The notes beneath the pieces are model-generated. The model was not told where the DNA came from and did not search any database. It was given only the letters and a program-made list of their open reading frames with translations. The position numbers and the translations under genes were made by a program. Positions 25,690-35,558 of a DNA stretch of 64,000 nucleotides are shown here, piece by piece (position 1 is the first letter of the stretch; the number at the start of each line of letters is the position of its first letter). The stretch is from positions 145,828 through 209,827 of the forward strand of contig NZ_JACHXW010000007.1 in the NCBI RefSeq assembly GCF_014192395.1, given 5' to 3'. Source of the stretch: Paenibacillus endophyticus (GTDB lineage Bacteria > Bacillota > Bacilli > Paenibacillales > Paenibacillaceae).

Positions 25690-26586
25690 ATGGCGATGTT
25701 CAAATCATTAGGTAGAAAATGGAGCGAGAAGCTCGAATTCGGCATCTTCACCTTGCCTGTATTAATTTGTATCGCGGTCGCTTTTTACATTCCGTTCGCG
25801 ATGACGATCCGTTATTCCATGACCAAGTGGAACGGGATCTCCAAGCATCCGAAATTCGTCGGGCTCGACAATTTCAAGCAAATTTTCATGGGCGACACGA
25901 ACTTTGCGAACTCCGCATGGTTTACGATTAAATACGCAGTGCTTTATATCGTTATCGTGAACATACTGGCCATTCTTCTTGCAGTTGTTCTGGATATGAA
26001 GCTTAAGACGACCTCTTGGCTGCGGGCTGCTTTCTTTATCCCGTATATTCTAAGCCTTGTGATTGTCGGTTTTATCTGGAAATTCATTTTCATGCAAGGT
26101 TTCGAATCACTGGGGCAAAGCACAGGCTGGGGCATCTTCGATCTCAGCTGGCTCGGCGAGCCTAAGCTAGCCTTCGTCTCCATACTGCTCGTCTCCATCT
26201 GGCAGTCTATCGGCTTCTATCTTGTCATCTACATCGCAGGCTTGCAGTCGGTGCCTGACGATCTGAAGGAAGCTGCAACCGTTGACGGAGCTGGACCGGT
26301 CAGGCGCTTCTTCAGCATTACGCTGCCGCTGCTTGCGCCTTCCATCACGATTTCCGTCTTTATGGCGCTGACGAATTCCATTAAAGTATTCGACGTCATC
26401 CTCTCGCTCACGGGCGGCGGACCTGGCGGTACGACTTACAGCATCGCCTATGACATCTATCGCGATACGTTCCAGAACAATCTTTACGGCTACGGCACGG
26501 CAAAAGCGCTCATTTTGTTCGTCGCTGTTCTATTCGTAACGATCATTCAATTGACGATCTTCAAACGCAGGGAGGTTGAAGCCTGA
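25690..26586 (+). CDS. Sugar ABC transporter permease (MalF/LacF type)
   Basis: This 298-residue protein has about six membrane helices. The cytoplasmic EAA loop reads EAATVDGAGPVRRFFSITLP (about 204-223), the contact site for the ATPase. It is predicted to form the inner-membrane channel with the next gene product. The first ATG is at 25690, but a second in-frame ATG at 25696 has better spacing from GAGG. The stop overlaps the start of the next gene (TGATG). It is transcribed divergently from the kinase, regulator, binding-protein and alpha-galactosidase genes and completes that uptake system. Confidence 0.94.
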   Translation: MAMFKSLGRKWSEKLEFGIFTLPVLICIAVAFYIPFAMTIRYSMTKWNGISKHPKFVGLDNFKQIFMGDTNFANSAWFTIKYAVLYIVIVNILAILLAVVLDMKLKTTSWLRAAFFIPYILSLVIVGFIWKFIFMQGFESLGQSTGWGIFDLSWLGEPKLAFVSILLVSIWQSIGFYLVIYIAGLQSVPDDLKEAATVDGAGPVRRFFSITLPLLAPSITISVFMALTNSIKVFDVILSLTGGGPGGTTYSIAYDIYRDTFQNNLYGYGTAKALILFVAVLFVTIIQLTIFKRREVEA

Positions 26587-27425
26587 TGAAAACGCAAAAT
26601 AAAGGAAGAGCAGGCCGCATTGTCCTTGAGATCATCATGGTGCTTCTCTCGCTCGTATTTCTATACCCGTTGTTCTTAGCCATTAACAACTCATTCAAAA
26701 GCTTCGGCGAGGTCATGACCGATGTTGTCGCCCTTCCGAAGCAGCTCGTATTCGAGAACTATTCGTATGTATGGTCGTTCATCAATTATCCGAAGCTCTT
26801 TCTGAACAACTTTGTCATTACGACCGTCGGGCTTGCGGGGATTATTCTCGTTTCTTCTATTGCAGCCTACAAGCTGGCCAGAACGAAGACGCGCTGGAGC
26901 GGACTGCTCTACATCGTGTGCATCATGCCGATGCTGATACCGTTCCAATCCATCATGCTTACCGTGCTTCAGCTTGCCAAAGACCTTCATTTATCCGAAA
27001 GCACTTGGGGACTCGGCATTCTTTATTGGGGCTTTGGCGCACCGCTTGCCGTCTTTATTTACCACGGCTTCGTGAAAGGCATTCCGAAGGAGATTGACGA
27101 GAGTGCGACAATAGACGGCGCATCCGGCTTTAAGCTGTTCTTTCTTGTCATCTTCCCGCTGCTGAAATCCGTTACGACAACTATCATAATCATCGATGTC
27201 ATGTGGATTTGGAATGACTTCCTGCTGCCGCTGCTTATGGTTAACGGCTCGCCTGACACCAAAACATTGACGCTTGCCGCTTACACCTTCGTCGGCCAAT
27301 ATACTTCTGATTGGCAATACGCGATGACAGCCATGGTGATGGCCGTGCTTCCATCGATTATCGTATTTATTTTCTTGCAGAAATATATCGTCAAAGGCGT
27401 TGTTGCCGGAGCGGTGAAAGGTTAA
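26586..27425 (+). CDS. Sugar ABC transporter permease (MalG/AraQ type)
   Basis: This 279-residue partner permease has about six membrane helices. The EAA loop reads DESATIDGASGFKLFFLVIFP (around 175-195), and the C-terminus ends KGVVAGAVKG, typical of the MalG/AraQ branch. Its ATG overlaps the preceding stop, so the two permeases are made in equal amounts from one message. A strong terminator follows. With the lipoprotein at 20.6-21.9 kb it should import alpha-galactosides, using an ATPase encoded elsewhere. Confidence 0.94.
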   Translation: MKTQNKGRAGRIVLEIIMVLLSLVFLYPLFLAINNSFKSFGEVMTDVVALPKQLVFENYSYVWSFINYPKLFLNNFVITTVGLAGIILVSSIAAYKLARTKTRWSGLLYIVCIMPMLIPFQSIMLTVLQLAKDLHLSESTWGLGILYWGFGAPLAVFIYHGFVKGIPKEIDESATIDGASGFKLFFLVIFPLLKSVTTTIIIIDVMWIWNDFLLPLLMVNGSPDTKTLTLAAYTFVGQYTSDWQYAMTAMVMAVLPSIIVFIFLQKYIVKGVVAGAVKG

Positions 27426-27490
27426 CTGAAAGTCTGAGCAGAGCCTGGGTTTGCTAATACACTTGTAAACTTCACTTGCCAATGGGCACC

Positions 27491-27532
27491 AAAAAAAGGA
27501 GCTAGCGCATTCAAGCCGCTAAGCTCCTTTTT
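27491..27532. terminator. Bidirectional terminator
   Basis: AAAAAAAGGAGCTAGCG pairs with CGCTAAGCTCCTTTTT with one bulge. A-tract and T-tract flank the stem. Confidence 0.92.
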
Positions 27533-27590
27533 CGTACGCCTATTCACTTTTCAATGGAGAGAGGTTTGCCAAGGCGCTCCTGCGGACTCT

Positions 27591-27737
27591 CTAAGCGGAT
27601 CGAACTTCATCGCTGCGTTGCGCTTGGGAATTATTTTCAAGAATGCGAAATGCCCTCTGCTCGATATGGGACAGCCTCAGTCCAGCCTCATCAAGCGCAC
27701 CGCGTCGCATGCCTTGGGTGGAGCAGCCTTCTCGCAC
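27591..27737 (-). CDS. Possible 48-residue ORF coupled to the chemoreceptor gene
   Basis: A GTG start shares its first G with the TAG stop of the chemoreceptor gene (TAGTG), a classic coupling arrangement. The frame stays open for 48 codons to a TAG at 27591. The product would be polar and helical (for example RLSHIEQRAFRILENNSQA). I do not recognise it, it has no ribosome-binding site of its own, and a chance frame of this length is possible. The rest of the 27426-27736 gap holds only the terminator. Confidence 0.3.
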   Translation of the reverse strand: MREGCSTQGMRRGALDEAGLRLSHIEQRAFRILENNSQAQRSDEVRSA

Positions 27738-29794
27738 TATTCTGTTTTAAACTGCGCGGAAGCATCCGCCAAATCCTGCGTCAGCTTATCGATCGTCGTA
27801 ACCATTGCCGCAAGCTGCTGCACCATTGCCGCCTGCTCCTGCACTGTTGCCGTTACCTCCTCGACCGATGCGGATACTTCCTCACCCGAGGCCGACAAGC
27901 TTTGGGCAGCATCAAGCACATCGTTCTTCGCAATCTCGACCTCAGACAGCTCTTCAGCCATCGCCCGTACTTGTTCAATAATATCTTTTACATGCCCGGA
28001 TACGAGCTCGAATGATTGTTTCGTCTGGCCTACGCTATCATTATGCTGCTCCGTAATGCCCTCAATGACATGTACGCTTTGGTTGTTTTGCTCTACATGG
28101 TTGATCGTCAGTCCTACGATGGCATTGATGTCCTGCGATTGAATCGAAGTCTGCTCCGCAAGCTTCCTAATCTCACTCGCCACGACGGCGAAGCCTCTGC
28201 CATGCTCTCCCGCCCGCGCCGCTTCAATCGAAGCATTCAAGGCAAGCAGCTTCGTCTGGTTCGCAATCTCGGCGATCGCGTCGGTCATGCGGCCGATGCC
28301 GGACGAGCTCTCCGCCAGCTGGCGCGTAATGTCCGAAATTTTGCGAACCTCTTCTTCATTGCGTACATTGATTGCAACCAAAGATTCAATGACCTCGTGG
28401 TTTGCCTCGAAAATCTCTGTTATCGCGTCGGCCTTTTCTTTAATCGTATACGATTTGGCTGTGGCGCTGGCGATTTTGTCACCTACGTCCATAAACTTAT
28501 TGACGATGGACTCCGTATCATTCGCCTGCGATTCCATTGCCTTCGCAATCTCGGACGTCGTCGTCGATGTTTCCATAATGGAAATGGACGTTCTGGCGGA
28601 AGTTTGGTCAAGCTCTCTTGTGCTGCCGTGAAGCACTGTGATCGAGCCGTTCATGCTCGTAATCAATTCTCGGTTGCGCTCCGCCATCGTGTTGAAGCTG
28701 TTCGCCAGCTCCTTGAACTCTCCATTGTATTTGCCGGTTGCCGAAGTGGTAAGATCACCTGAGGACAGCTTTTTAAAGAGTCCTGTCAACTGAACGATTG
28801 GCTTCGTTACGAGCCGGGATATAAGCACGCCAACCGCTATCGATACTGCCAAAGCAATCAACATGACGGTCATCATCTGCCTCAGCATCGCTTGCAGAGG
28901 CTTATTCACATCCGAATAGGGATCCTCGACAATGACGGTCCAGTCCGATAAAGGGATTTTGGAATAGTAGGCAGCCTTGTCCTTCAGCTTTACCTCGCCT
29001 TGGGCTAGCTCGCCAGAGGCGTTTGGCTTCGTAATGTCTGCATATTCTGCCGTTTCCATTGGCTTTCCGATTAAAGCATCGTCACCCGAGTGGTAGACGA
29101 TGGTTCCTAATCGGTCCAGAATCATTACTTTTCCTTCTGTGTTGATTTGTATGTTTGCCAGCTTGTCTACAAAAAAGGAGGTAACAGCCGTTGCGATAAA
29201 CACGCCTTGCACCTTGCCGCTGGAATCAAGTACAGGCAACGAGAATACGTTTACCTGATTGCCGCTTGTTTTGGATACCAGCGCCTCGCTGACTACCGAT
29301 TTGCCTTGCAGGCTGTCTTGGAAGTACTGTCGATCCGATCTCGTTTTCGTTATAATTTCAGGATTGTTGGATGCGATGATCACCCCGGTCTTGTCAATCA
29401 GCATAAGCGATTCAATGCCTGGCATGCCCTTGATGCTGGATATGAGCGTCTGGTTCGCCTTCACATGCAGTCCATTCGCAGCTGAGAAGAAGGCTTCGTC
29501 CGCCAACTTGCCGGTATTCCGCTGATTCACTAAGTCGGTAAGCGCCGAATTGATGGATAATAGAAAAACCGACTGCTGCTCGAGCTGTACGGAAGAAAAC
29601 AATCCTTCCCCAATTCTGTCGGAGATCGCTTTGATCTCATCCTTGCTCTTGTCTAGCGTAATGCTCGAAGCAATTTTGTACGAAATCATGCTGGTAGCCA
29701 ACAATACGACACACACCAGCAGGCATATCATGGCAGGAAGCTTAAAGCGGAAGGACAGGTTCGATATCGAGTCCCTTTTTTTAGCGGCGGGCAT
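27737..29794 (-). CDS. Methyl-accepting chemotaxis protein with dCache sensor
   Basis: This chemoreceptor of about 685 residues has a first membrane segment (about 18-42), a large extracytoplasmic dCache_1-like ligand domain and a second membrane segment near residue 300. A HAMP domain ([23 protein letters not shown]) and the signalling hairpin follow, the latter with the near-universal tip [20 protein letters not shown] and [18 protein letters not shown]. It should signal to CheA/CheW. The sugar-transport neighbours hint at a carbohydrate attractant, without proof. The ATG at 29794 follows AAAGGAG; an upstream in-frame ATG at 29839 lacks such a site. Confidence 0.94.
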   Translation of the reverse strand: MPAAKKRDSISNLSFRFKLPAMICLLVCVVLLATSMISYKIASSITLDKSKDEIKAISDRIGEGLFSSVQLEQQSVFLLSINSALTDLVNQRNTGKLADEAFFSAANGLHVKANQTLISSIKGMPGIESLMLIDKTGVIIASNNPEIITKTRSDRQYFQDSLQGKSVVSEALVSKTSGNQVNVFSLPVLDSSGKVQGVFIATAVTSFFVDKLANIQINTEGKVMILDRLGTIVYHSGDDALIGKPMETAEYADITKPNASGELAQGEVKLKDKAAYYSKIPLSDWTVIVEDPYSDVNKPLQAMLRQMMTVMLIALAVSIAVGVLISRLVTKPIVQLTGLFKKLSSGDLTTSATGKYNGEFKELANSFNTMAERNRELITSMNGSITVLHGSTRELDQTSARTSISIMETSTTTSEIAKAMESQANDTESIVNKFMDVGDKIASATAKSYTIKEKADAITEIFEANHEVIESLVAINVRNEEEVRKISDITRQLAESSSGIGRMTDAIAEIANQTKLLALNASIEAARAGEHGRGFAVVASEIRKLAEQTSIQSQDINAIVGLTINHVEQNNQSVHVIEGITEQHNDSVGQTKQSFELVSGHVKDIIEQVRAMAEELSEVEIAKNDVLDAAQSLSASGEEVSASVEEVTATVQEQAAMVQQLAAMVTTIDKLTQDLADASAQFKTE

Positions 29795-29898
29795 TTCATA
29801 TTCTCCTTTTTGACAGCTGATATGGCATTCGTGCTGCATAGTACCCCAATCTTATCAAAATATTATTAGAGAAATGAGAGGAATGCTTTAGGATATTG

Positions 29899-31488
29899 TT
29901 AGCTTTCCGCAATGACCCGCCAATTGTGGTCGCATGCTGCATGCACGATGCCTTTCTTCATCAAGTAACTAGCAACCAGCTCAGCCATGTCGATCTGAAC
30001 CTCTCGAATAATCTGCTTGCCCTGATACATCGTATACCCGCCTCCTCCCGCCGCACGGTAATTGTTCATCACCACGTCCAGCTGCATACAAGGGTCCAGT
30101 GGCTGTCCCGCGCGGGTAAGCCTCGTTACCCGCTCGCCGATCGGCATCGCCGCATTCAGCTCGTATTCGATTCCCTCCCACATATCATAATTATAATGCT
30201 GTAGTTTTGGCTCCAAATAAGCAGGATTTACGCTGAGCGCTCCGTCCTCCTGCACCTGGAAATAGGCCGCTGTTTGTTCCAGTGCAGCTCTAATGTCCTC
30301 GCCGCTAAGCCTCAGAACCGTGAGCGTATTCGGATACATAAAATTCGCGAGTATATCCCGCATGGTCACGTCTTTGCGGAAGCCTTCAGACTCATTGTTC
30401 AGCAGCGAAGCGATAGAAATATCCACCCCTGCGGCATCCATCTGAACCCGGTTCATAAATTCCACAAACGGATGGTCGGCGCTGCGGCAAAGGAAAGGAT
30501 CCGATATTGTCATATCGCCCTCGATCTGGCCGATTGTCTGATCGAGCCATGTCTGAACCTCCGATTCCACATTCTCCGTGAGCCTCATGATGGCAGGATT
30601 AGGAGTGACAGTATCGTCAATTCTCACCAGCTTGGTTGTTTTGGACGCGATATCCCAGCCTTCTCCTATTGCATGGAACGAAACGCTAATTCTACCCACA
30701 GCTTGTCCGTTGCAGCCTGGCTGAACAATCGCAACGCCGTTCACCTCGCCTGCAAGCTGGCGGTGCTGATGACCGGTAATAAGCACATCTATGCCGGGTA
30801 CCTCCATACACATGGCATATGCCAGATTCTCCCCTGTTAACGCTTCTGCCGGCTTGCCGCTTGATAGCTCGCGCTCGAAGCCCCCGTGATAAGCGACAAC
30901 GAGGAGGTCGGGCTGCTCCGTCTCGCGAATGAACGATACCCACTCCTTTGTGGATTCAAGCGCATCGCGGAACGCGAGACCTTGAATATGCGAAGGATTC
31001 TCCCAGTTCGGAATGTAATGCGTAGTAACACCTAGTATGACTATTTTGATATTCTGATTGACGGTTCTTACGATATAAGGTTGACCAAACAGCGGCTCCT
31101 GAGTTTCACTGCTCGCTATATTCGCTGACAACCATGGGAAACGGGAGTCTGCAACCGCCTTTCGCAGCAACTCCAATCCATAATTGAACTCATGATTGCC
31201 AAGTACGGCAGCGTCATATTTCATCTCATTCAGAACAGCGATTGCTGGGTTAACCCGCTCCTTGCCATAAGCAGCTGCATAATAGGACATTGGCGTGCCT
31301 TGCAGCAGGTCGCCATTGTCGATTAATAGCAGCTCCGGAGATGCCTGCCTCGCTTCCTTCACAATCGTTGCGATTCGCGCTAATCCGCTATTTTCCGCCT
31401 CGCGGGTTCGGTAATCAATCGGCCGGATATGGCTGTGTATATCACTCGTCACCATCATTTCAAAGGTAAAGCTATCTAGCTGCTTCAT
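29899..31488 (-). CDS. 5'-nucleotidase/2',3'-cyclic-nucleotide phosphoesterase family protein
   Basis: This 529-residue UshA/YunD-type protein has a calcineurin-like metallophosphatase domain (D16-I-H18, D57-N-G-D60, GNHE at 97-100, and GHQHRQ). A C-terminal 5'-nucleotidase domain binds the nucleoside (around 330-500). Unlike UshA it has no signal peptide, so it should act in the cytosol. It is divergent from the phnDCEE transporter, and this neighbourhood suggests use of organic phosphorus. A GAGGAAAA site precedes the ATG. Confidence 0.9.
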   Translation of the reverse strand: MKQLDSFTFEMMVTSDIHSHIRPIDYRTREAENSGLARIATIVKEARQASPELLLIDNGDLLQGTPMSYYAAAYGKERVNPAIAVLNEMKYDAAVLGNHEFNYGLELLRKAVADSRFPWLSANIASSETQEPLFGQPYIVRTVNQNIKIVILGVTTHYIPNWENPSHIQGLAFRDALESTKEWVSFIRETEQPDLLVVAYHGGFERELSSGKPAEALTGENLAYAMCMEVPGIDVLITGHQHRQLAGEVNGVAIVQPGCNGQAVGRISVSFHAIGEGWDIASKTTKLVRIDDTVTPNPAIMRLTENVESEVQTWLDQTIGQIEGDMTISDPFLCRSADHPFVEFMNRVQMDAAGVDISIASLLNNESEGFRKDVTMRDILANFMYPNTLTVLRLSGEDIRAALEQTAAYFQVQEDGALSVNPAYLEPKLQHYNYDMWEGIEYELNAAMPIGERVTRLTRAGQPLDPCMQLDVVMNNYRAAGGGGYTMYQGKQIIREVQIDMAELVASYLMKKGIVHAACDHNWRVIAES

Positions 31489-31575
31489 GCTTCATTTTCC
31501 TCTCGTACTGATTTCCCAATCCTCATTCCTTCATAGTAACAGGTTGCCGGGGCAGATAGAGTATGATGGCGCTCC

Positions 31576-31615
31576 TTTACAAAAGCTTATCCTCTTGTTT
31601 ACGGCCAGCTAATAA
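31576..31615 (+). promoter_or_regulatory. PhoP-box-like promoter of phnD
   Basis: Three hexamers repeat with exact 11-bp period: TTTACA (31576), TTATCC (31587) and TTTACG (31598). They are followed by a TAATAA -10-like hexamer at 31610-31615. The B. subtilis PhoP-P site is a run of TT(A/T)ACA-type direct repeats spaced by about 5 bp and lying roughly at -20 to -60. This site has that spacing and position. Confidence 0.65.
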
Positions 31616-31670
31616 ATCGTCCTTATCATTAGGCAGGTACCATAAACTAGAATTTCTGGAGGGTAACCGT

Positions 31671-32624
31671 TTGAAAAAGATGACTAAGTTTGTTCTACCG
31701 TTATTATTGTCCGTTTCCCTGCTCAGCGCATGCGGCGCCAACAATGCGAATAGCGAAGCAACCGACACTGCTCCTGCTGCTACCGAGCAGGCCGCCGGTT
31801 ATGTGCCAGAGAAGCTGACCGTACAATTCGTCCCTTCCCAGAATGCAGATACGCTGGAAGCGAAAGCAAAACCGCTTGAGCAGCTTCTCACCGATAAGCT
31901 TGGCATTCCCGTTGAAGTCAGCATCTCTACCGACTACAACACGATTATTGAAGCAATGGCTTCCAAAAAGGTTGACGTAGGTTTCCTTCCTCCAACAGCG
32001 TACGTGCTTGCAAAGGATAAAGGAGCGGCGGAGGTCATTCTTCAAGCGCAGCGCTTCGGCGTGCAAGATGACAGCGGCGCTCCAACCGATCAGCTCGTTG
32101 ATTTCTACAAATCCATGATTATCGTGAAAAAGGATTCCGACATTCAAAAGGTTGAAGATTTGAAAGGCAAGAAGATTGCGTATCAGAATGTGACTTCCTC
32201 CGCTGGTTTTGTTTGGCCGGCAGGCAAACTGCTTGAAGCCGGACTGGATCCGCTGAAGGATGTTACCCCAGTTACAGTTAAAGGCCATGACCAAGGCGTC
32301 ATTGCCGTCTTGAATGGCGATGTGGATGCAGCAGCCATCTTCCAAGATGCTCGTACGATCGTCTCCAAAGACTTCCCGACCGTATTCGAGGATACCCGCG
32401 TACTCGCATTCACCGAGAACATTCCGAATGACACCATTTCCGTCCGCTCGGATATGAACGCGGAATGGGTTGCGAAAATTCAGGATGCTTTTATCGCGCT
32501 TGGGAACGACGACGCCAGCCGGCAAATTATTTTCGATATCTATTCGCACCAAGGCTACGTGAAGTCTGAGGACAGCATCTTCGACATCGTTCGTGAGTAT
32601 GGAGAAAAGGTTAAGACGGAATAA
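31671..32624 (+). CDS. phnD: Phosphonate/phosphite/phosphate-type ABC transporter binding lipoprotein
   Basis: This 317-residue PhnD-family lipoprotein has a signal sequence ending LLSACGANN (lipobox cysteine at about residue 19). Family features include LTVQFVPSQNADTLEAKAKP and the ligand-loop region AYQNVTSSAGFVWP. I use the TTG at 31671, behind TGGAGGG, because it gives the compact K-K-M-T signal peptide; the frame remains open to 31563 without a start signal. It heads phnD-phnC-phnE-phnE. Whether the ligand is phosphonate, phosphite or a phosphate ester cannot be decided, because no C-P lyase or ptxD gene is in the window. Confidence 0.93.
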   Translation: MKKMTKFVLPLLLSVSLLSACGANNANSEATDTAPAATEQAAGYVPEKLTVQFVPSQNADTLEAKAKPLEQLLTDKLGIPVEVSISTDYNTIIEAMASKKVDVGFLPPTAYVLAKDKGAAEVILQAQRFGVQDDSGAPTDQLVDFYKSMIIVKKDSDIQKVEDLKGKKIAYQNVTSSAGFVWPAGKLLEAGLDPLKDVTPVTVKGHDQGVIAVLNGDVDAAAIFQDARTIVSKDFPTVFEDTRVLAFTENIPNDTISVRSDMNAEWVAKIQDAFIALGNDDASRQIIFDIYSHQGYVKSEDSIFDIVREYGEKVKTE

Positions 32625-32664
32625 GTCTTATTGCTGCAACTAAGCATTCATAGCTGCCTACGGG

Positions 32665-32707
32665 AAGCCAGTCCACGTGCGTGAGCGCGCGGGCTGGCTC
32701 TCCTTTA
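32665..32707 (+). terminator. Intercistronic hairpin between phnD and phnC
   Basis: AGCCAG and CTGGCT enclose a GC-rich loop and are followed by CTCCTTTATT. It probably reduces read-through into phnC so that the binding protein is made in excess. Confidence 0.6.
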
Positions 32708-32741
32708 TTACAAAGACAATGAGCAAAGGACTGGTGTTCCC

Positions 32742-33515
32742 GTGATTGAGCTGCACAATGTAACGAAATTGTACCCCAACGGGACAAAAGGCTTGAACCA
32801 TATCGATCTATCTATTTACGAAGGCGAATTCGTCGTTATCGTTGGGCTGTCAGGTGCGGGGAAGTCGACGCTGCTTCGCTCCATTAATCGCCTGCATGAC
32901 ATTTCCGAGGGCGATATCCTTATCAACGGCCAATCCATTACAAAAGCGCATGGCAAGCAGCTGCGATTGATTCGCCGCAGCATAGGCATGATCTTTCAAA
33001 GCTTTAACCTCGTCAAGCGCTCCTCTGTGCTCCGCAACGTCCTAGCAGGCAGAGTCGGCTACCATTCTACGCTAAGAACATGGATTGGACGCTTTCCCGA
33101 GCGCGACATGCATCTCGCCTTCGAAGCGTTGAACCGCGTTAATATCGCCGAGAAAGCTTACTCTCGGGCGGATGAGCTGTCCGGCGGCCAGCAGCAGCGA
33201 GTTGCGATTGCGCGCGTACTCGCGCAGGAAGCAACCATTATTCTCGCTGACGAACCCGTTGCTTCTCTTGATCCGCTTACCACAAAGCAGGTCATGGACG
33301 ACCTCAAGAAGATCAATCAGGAGCTAGGCATCACAACGATCGTCAATCTGCATGATGTCGACCTAGCACGCCAATATGCAACGCGCATCATCGGCTTGAG
33401 AGCCGGGGAAGTCGTATTCGACGGGCCTGTCGCAGAAGCGACTGATGAGCGCTTTGCCGAGATTTACGGCCGCCCTATCGAGGAGGCGGAGCTGATGGGA
33501 GCAAAGCGCGAATGA
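32742..33515 (+). CDS. phnC: Phosphonate-type ABC transporter ATP-binding protein
   Basis: This 257-residue ATPase starts at GTG. The Walker A motif is GLSGAGKST (35-43), the signature is LSGGQQQR and the Walker B is IILADEP. It powers import through the two PhnE permeases. The length and the [21 protein letters not shown] region are typical of PhnC. It begins 117 bp after phnD, with a hairpin between them. Its last codons overlap the start of the first phnE by four bases (ATGA). Confidence 0.95.
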   Translation: MIELHNVTKLYPNGTKGLNHIDLSIYEGEFVVIVGLSGAGKSTLLRSINRLHDISEGDILINGQSITKAHGKQLRLIRRSIGMIFQSFNLVKRSSVLRNVLAGRVGYHSTLRTWIGRFPERDMHLAFEALNRVNIAEKAYSRADELSGGQQQRVAIARVLAQEATIILADEPVASLDPLTTKQVMDDLKKINQELGITTIVNLHDVDLARQYATRIIGLRAGEVVFDGPVAEATDERFAEIYGRPIEEAELMGAKRE

Positions 33516-34306
33516 ATAGGAAGGCAGCAGCAACCATCCAACCGAAGCCGCCGCGCAGGCTAAAGCATTATTTGACGGGAGCCATTGTCGTCCTGCTGTT
33601 ATGGGGAAGCTCCGTGCAGACTGAAGCTACAATAGGTGAACTCGTCGAAGGTTTTCCAAACATGTTCGATCTGCTTAAAGAAATGTTCCCGCCCAAATGG
33701 ACCTACTTCGACAATATCGTCGGTGCCATGCTGGAAACAATTCGCATGGCTATCGTGGGGACCACAGTCGGTGCCCTAATGGCGATACCGATTGCCTTGC
33801 TTTGCGCAAGCAACCTGAACAAAAGTCCTTGGCTTCGCCACTCGGTGCGCTTGATTCTAAATCTGATTCGTACCGTCCCCGACCTATTGCTAGCCGCCAT
33901 CTTCGTTGCTATCGTCGGCATTGGTCCGCTTCCGGGAACGCTGGCGCTAAGCGTTTTTTCGTTCGGATTGATCGCCAAGCTGACCTATGAGGCATTGGAA
34001 GCGATTGACCGCGGTCCGCTTGAAGCGATGACTTCCGTTGGAGCGAATGGTGTCCAGCGCATTCTGTTCGCCGTTGTTCCGCAAATACAAGCGCACTTCA
34101 TGTCATTTGCGCTGTATACCTTTGAAATCAACGTCCGCGCAGCAGCCGTGCTTGGGCTCGTAGGCGCTGGCGGAATTGGCCACTATTATGAAATCACGCT
34201 AGGTTTTTTAGAATATGACAAAACGAGTGTCATCATCGTATTCACATTAGCCATCGTCTTGCTCATTGATTATGCAAGCACGAAGCTGCGGGAGAAGCTG
34301 CTATGA
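33512..34306 (+). CDS. phnE: Phosphonate-type ABC transporter permease 1
   Basis: This 264-residue membrane permease has about six helices. The binding-protein-dependent transport domain is visible from residue 65 on ([23 protein letters not shown]). The EAA-like loop reads [21 protein letters not shown] (near 155-175). It overlaps phnC by four bases and is itself overlapped by the second phnE, so the three are translationally coupled. Two tandem phnE genes imply a heterodimeric channel. Confidence 0.94.
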   Translation: MNRKAAATIQPKPPRRLKHYLTGAIVVLLLWGSSVQTEATIGELVEGFPNMFDLLKEMFPPKWTYFDNIVGAMLETIRMAIVGTTVGALMAIPIALLCASNLNKSPWLRHSVRLILNLIRTVPDLLLAAIFVAIVGIGPLPGTLALSVFSFGLIAKLTYEALEAIDRGPLEAMTSVGANGVQRILFAVVPQIQAHFMSFALYTFEINVRAAAVLGLVGAGGIGHYYEITLGFLEYDKTSVIIVFTLAIVLLIDYASTKLREKLL

Positions 34307-35106
34307 TCAAACCTTGGAATACGATCGCCCAAAAGCCGCGCAAGAGCCATTATCGCTGGTTGATTTATACCGCGCTTGCAGCCGTATACATTTGGGCATT
34401 CGCAGGCATCCCTTTTTCGGGTATAAAAGAAACCGCCGTAATGATTACGAAATCCATCGTGACCGGCATCCTATCGCCCGACTGGGGCTTCGTCTATTTA
34501 CCGGAGGGCGAGGATTTGCTGCGCGGCTTGCTGGAAACCGTCGCGATCTCAATTCTTGGAACTGTTATTTCCTCCGTGCTTTGCCTGCCGCTAGCCTTCT
34601 GGGCAGCCGTTAATATGAGCGGGTCCAGATTCATATCCGGCTCAGGCAAAATGGTGCTCAGCTTCATTCGTGCCATACCCGAAATCGTACTGGCTCTTAT
34701 GTTTATCAAAGCGGTTGGTCCCGGCTCGTTCGCAGGCGTGCTCGCGCTCGGTCTGCACTCCGTCGGTATGCTTGGCAAGCTGTTCGCCGACGAGGTGGAA
34801 AATATGGATAAGGGGCCTGTAGAAGCGCTTCTCTCTTCCGGTGCCAATCGGCTCCAAATATTATGGTTTGCGGTCATTCCGCAGGTGCTGCCCGGCTTTC
34901 TATCCTACATGCTGTATCGATTCGAGATTAATATGCGCTCCGCAACCATTCTTGGCGTCATTGGAGCAGGTGGGATCGGTACGCCGCTAATCTTTGCGCT
35001 AAGCACCCGCAACTGGGATCGCGTCGGCATCATTCTGCTCGGCATTGTTATTCTGATCACCATCATCGATCTCCTCTCAGGGGCGATACGCAGACGTTTG
35101 GTCTGA
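34303..35106 (+). CDS. phnE: Phosphonate-type ABC transporter permease 2
   Basis: This 267-residue paralogue of the preceding permease has the matching loop DEVENMDKGPVEALLSSGANR and the ILGVIGAGGIGTPLIFALS C-terminal region. The start overlaps the upstream stop by four bases. It ends the phnDCEE operon, followed by a bidirectional hairpin terminator. Both permeases carry the charged, amphipathic N-terminus usual in PhnE. Confidence 0.94.
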   Translation: MIKPWNTIAQKPRKSHYRWLIYTALAAVYIWAFAGIPFSGIKETAVMITKSIVTGILSPDWGFVYLPEGEDLLRGLLETVAISILGTVISSVLCLPLAFWAAVNMSGSRFISGSGKMVLSFIRAIPEIVLALMFIKAVGPGSFAGVLALGLHSVGMLGKLFADEVENMDKGPVEALLSSGANRLQILWFAVIPQVLPGFLSYMLYRFEINMRSATILGVIGAGGIGTPLIFALSTRNWDRVGIILLGIVILITIIDLLSGAIRRRLV

Positions 35107-35114
35107 TCCATAAA

Positions 35115-35159
35115 CAAACAGCCCGCACCGGTGATCATCACCAAGGTACGGGCTGTTTG
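35115..35159. terminator. Bidirectional terminator with inner palindrome
   Basis: CAAACAGCCCG pairs with CGGGCTGTTTG, and GGTGATCATCACC in the loop forms a second stem. It separates phnE from the converging DUF1304 gene. Confidence 0.85.
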
Positions 35160-35171
35160 CGTTTGAACATT

Positions 35172-35537
35172 TTATGAAGCAAGAATGACGAATAGGAGAG
35201 CGATAAGCGCGGGCAAGCCTTGTACGACGAGAATCGACTTCTTCGCCGTCAAGCCGCCGTATACGGCAGCAACGAGCACGCAAATTAAGAAAAAAAGCTG
35301 GATTTGCTGGCCGAATTCGGCATTCGGATGGAAGAGGCCCCATGCCAGTCCCGCTGCCAGAAAGCCGTTATACAATCCCTGGTTGGCTGCTAGCGACTTC
35401 GTGCTCTCCGCGAACTCCCTCGTCGTGCCGAAGGATTTGCGCGCGCGCGGCGTATTCCACAAAAACATCTCTAGCAATAGAATATAAATATGCTCTACTG
35501 CCACAATGGCGACGAATATGATGCTTAAGATAACCAT
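35172..35537 (-). CDS. DUF1304 membrane protein
   Basis: This 121-residue integral membrane protein has four predicted helices. It carries the DUF1304 signature EMFLWNTPRARKSFGT followed by LAANQGLYNGFLAAGLAWG. Its function is unknown; relatives are small stress-associated or redox-neighbouring membrane proteins. GAGGAGG precedes the ATG. It follows the flavin reductase gene by about 20 bp on the same strand, so the two are probably one transcript. Confidence 0.9.
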   Translation of the reverse strand: MVILSIIFVAIVAVEHIYILLLEMFLWNTPRARKSFGTTREFAESTKSLAANQGLYNGFLAAGLAWGLFHPNAEFGQQIQLFFLICVLVAAVYGGLTAKKSILVVQGLPALIALLFVILAS

Positions 35538-35558
35538 TATGTCCTCCTCTCGCTTGCC

